Shown piece after piece: positions 6,181-7,541 of a stretch of DNA of 7,541 nucleotides. Origin of the DNA: Synechococcales cyanobacterium PMM_0036 (GTDB taxonomy: Bacteria; Cyanobacteriota; Cyanobacteriia; Elainellales; Elainellaceae). The notes beneath the pieces were generated by a model that saw only the letters and a program-made list of their open reading frames with translations, was not told the origin of the DNA and searched no databases. The first letter of the stretch is position 1, and each line of letters begins with the position of its first letter. The translations under genes were made by a program, and so were the position numbers. The stretch covers positions 1 to 7,541 of the forward strand of contig CASBQM010000689.1 in assembly GCA_949127645.1 (NCBI GenBank). The letters are read 5' to 3'.

Positions 6181-7427
6181 ATCAACCCATTGCCCGCCCA
6201 GGACAATTTCTGCCCTCTCACTTGCAGGCTGTAGGTGAGAGGACGTCAGCGAGGCTTCCTTCAATTCTGTCTAAACTGGGGCAAGTGGCTGGACTATTAC
6301 ATGATATTGGCAAGTACAATCCTCAATGGCAGAAATGGATCAACGCGATCGCATCTGGAGCCTCTCCTTCTAATCATCCGGGTCATGCTCAGGCTGGTGC
6401 TTTTTGGGCGGCTAAGCAGTTGGGGGCATTGGGAAATATGATTGCCCTGTGTGTTGCAGGACATCATCGCGGGTTGTATGACTTTAGCCAACTTGAAGGG
6501 GTTCTAAAAGCCTATAGCGATGAGATTGAGGCTGCGATTGCTCAAACACCCTCTGAATTTCTCCCTTCAACTTTGAATGTAACGCCTGATCAAGTGTTGG
6601 CTACCTACGGCGAAAGTGGTTCTCAACTCTCAATGCTGATCCGCATTTTGTTTGGAGCATTGATTGACGGCGATCGGGCTGACGTAGCTCAATTCGAGGG
6701 CACTTTACCGAGTACCAAGTTTGCGGAGATCGCTGTTCTACGGGACAAATTAGCAAGCTATGTTGCTGAATTCTCTGGAACTTCGCCCGTGAACTTGGCT
6801 CGAAAGCGCTTCTATGAGGAGTGCCGCCAATTTGCTCAAAAGGTTGTGCTACAAAATGGGGGAGGTATCTTTGACCTAACTGCACCGTGCGGTTGCGGAA
6901 AAACTCTTTCAGGCGCTCAGCTTGCCCTTGATATTGCAGGTCGATTGAACAAAGACCGAGTGATTTACGTTGCTCCATTCATCTCTATTTTAGAGCAGAA
7001 TGCTTCAATTCTAGCGAAGGTATTAGGACGTGAAAATGTCTTAGAGCATCACTCTAATTTCGATCCTAAATCTGAAGCTTATGAACACAAAATAGCGGGA
7101 GAGCGGTGGCTACACCCAGTCGTGGCGACTACGGCTGTGCAGTTTTTTGAGAGCCTGTTTGAAAGTTCTCCTCGCCGTTGCCGGAAGCTTCCTAGTGTCG
7201 TTAACTCGGTGATTTTTATAGATGAAACTCACACCATTCCAACGAATGTCCTAAACCCGGTAATGGAGGCGTTACAGATTTTGTCAGCACACTGGGGATG
7301 TGTGGTTATTTTATCGAGCGCATCACAACCAGATTATTCAAAATTTCCCGTTAACATTACCTCGGTAATTGCTGACCCTGATGACTATTTTAGGGCGTTT
7401 AGACGGGTGCGGTATGAGATGATATAG
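6177..7427 (+). CDS. cas3: Cas3 HD nuclease-helicase, 3' part removed by IS insertion
   Basis: Cas3 is recruited by Cascade, unwinds target DNA 3' to 5' and degrades it. Present are the HD nuclease domain (His15, His42-Asp43, Lys46, His70, His96-His97, Asp164) and the first RecA domain. The latter has Walker A APCGCGKT at 236-243, motif Ia YVAPFISILEQN at 264-275, VVATTAVQFFESLFES at 315-330, motif II DETH at 349-352 and motif III SAS at 381-383, where the family usually has SAT. The frame stops after 416 residues, where IS630-like sequence begins; the second RecA domain with motifs IV-VI is missing, and full proteins run to roughly 700-800 residues. ATG 6177 overlaps the cas7c stop as ATGA, which supports this start and coupling. 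The last codons (ATA TAG) are partly made by the insertion. The remnant may keep HD nuclease activity but should lack ATP-driven helicase function. Confidence 0.9.
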   Translation: MNQPIARPGQFLPSHLQAVGERTSARLPSILSKLGQVAGLLHDIGKYNPQWQKWINAIASGASPSNHPGHAQAGAFWAAKQLGALGNMIALCVAGHHRGLYDFSQLEGVLKAYSDEIEAAIAQTPSEFLPSTLNVTPDQVLATYGESGSQLSMLIRILFGALIDGDRADVAQFEGTLPSTKFAEIAVLRDKLASYVAEFSGTSPVNLARKRFYEECRQFAQKVVLQNGGGIFDLTAPCGCGKTLSGAQLALDIAGRLNKDRVIYVAPFISILEQNASILAKVLGRENVLEHHSNFDPKSEAYEHKIAGERWLHPVVATTAVQFFESLFESSPRRCRKLPSVVNSVIFIDETHTIPTNVLNPVMEALQILSAHWGCVVILSSASQPDYSKFPVNITSVIADPDDYFRAFRRVRYEMI

Positions 7428-7541
7428 CGGTTTTCGACTCAATACGATACACTAAAAGACACTGATAATGGTAGGGCTACTCATTTATGAAAGCGTATTC
7501 AGTTGATTTGCGCCAAAGAATTATAGATGCCTACGAGCAAG
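7423..7541 (+). mobile_element. Left end of an IS630-family insertion sequence (continues past window)
   Basis: Cas3 homology ends at TATAGCGGTTTTCGACTC (7423-7440), and an IS630-type transposase begins 63 bases into the element. IS630 elements insert at TA and duplicate it, and TA is present at 7423-7424 and again at 7425-7426, so the exact boundary is ambiguous by two bases. The right end and matching inverted repeat are outside the window. Confidence 0.8.
7487..7541 (+). CDS. IS630-family transposase, N-terminal fragment at window edge
   Basis: The 18 complete codons read MKAYSVDLRQRIIDAYEQ, a characteristic opening of the helix-turn-helix DNA-binding domain of IS630-family transposases, which carry a DDE catalytic domain further on. 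AGGG at 7473-7476 lies ten bases before ATG 7487 and can serve as the ribosome site. Only the start is visible, so it cannot be judged whether the enzyme is intact. It reads in the same direction as cas3. Confidence 0.85.
   Translation, partial: MKAYSVDLRQRIIDAYEQ

Noticed and set aside
6601..6978. 125-residue minus-strand open frame opposite cas3
   Set aside because: It lies wholly within strongly conserved Cas3 coding sequence, with low-complexity-like composition and no start signal.

Overview
The window looks cyanobacterial. The HIP1 octamer GCGATCGC occurs at least six times (starts 567, 1474, 1980, 3842, 4970, 6345), where chance would give far fewer than one in 7.5 kb. The genus cannot be named from the sequence. 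All genes found lie on the + strand.

Region 1 (2-2753) is a two-gene unit. A coiled-coil protein, cut by the left window edge, is followed four bases later by a 743-residue FtsK/HerA-like ATPase with two N-terminal membrane helices, a long coiled coil, a P-loop domain and a C-terminal zinc ribbon. Such a pair suggests a DNA-translocation or partition function carried by a plasmid or genomic island, but no named system is recognised. A plausible intrinsic terminator (2814-2839) closes the unit.

Region 2 (2886-7427) is a type I-C CRISPR-Cas effector operon in the order cas5c, cas8c, cas7c, cas3. The genes are packed with a 2-nt gap or with overlaps, so they were probably translated in a coupled way. 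A separate Cas11c small subunit may be made from an internal start in cas8c. Two lesions break the operon. cas5c, the crRNA-processing nuclease, has an in-frame TGA after codon 46, while the rest of its frame and its catalytic residues are preserved. cas3 is cut after helicase motif III by an insertion sequence. No cas4, cas1, cas2 or CRISPR repeat is visible; if they exist they lie outside the window.

Region 3 (about 7423 to the right edge) is the left end of an IS630-family element with the first 18 codons of its transposase. It sits on a TA dinucleotide inside cas3.

Together the window shows a decaying, rearranged type I-C interference module next to an uncharacterised FtsK-like membrane ATPase operon. 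The strongest signals for follow-up are the lone nonsense codon in cas5c, the unusual position of cas3 downstream of cas7, and the ATPase with its coiled-coil partner.
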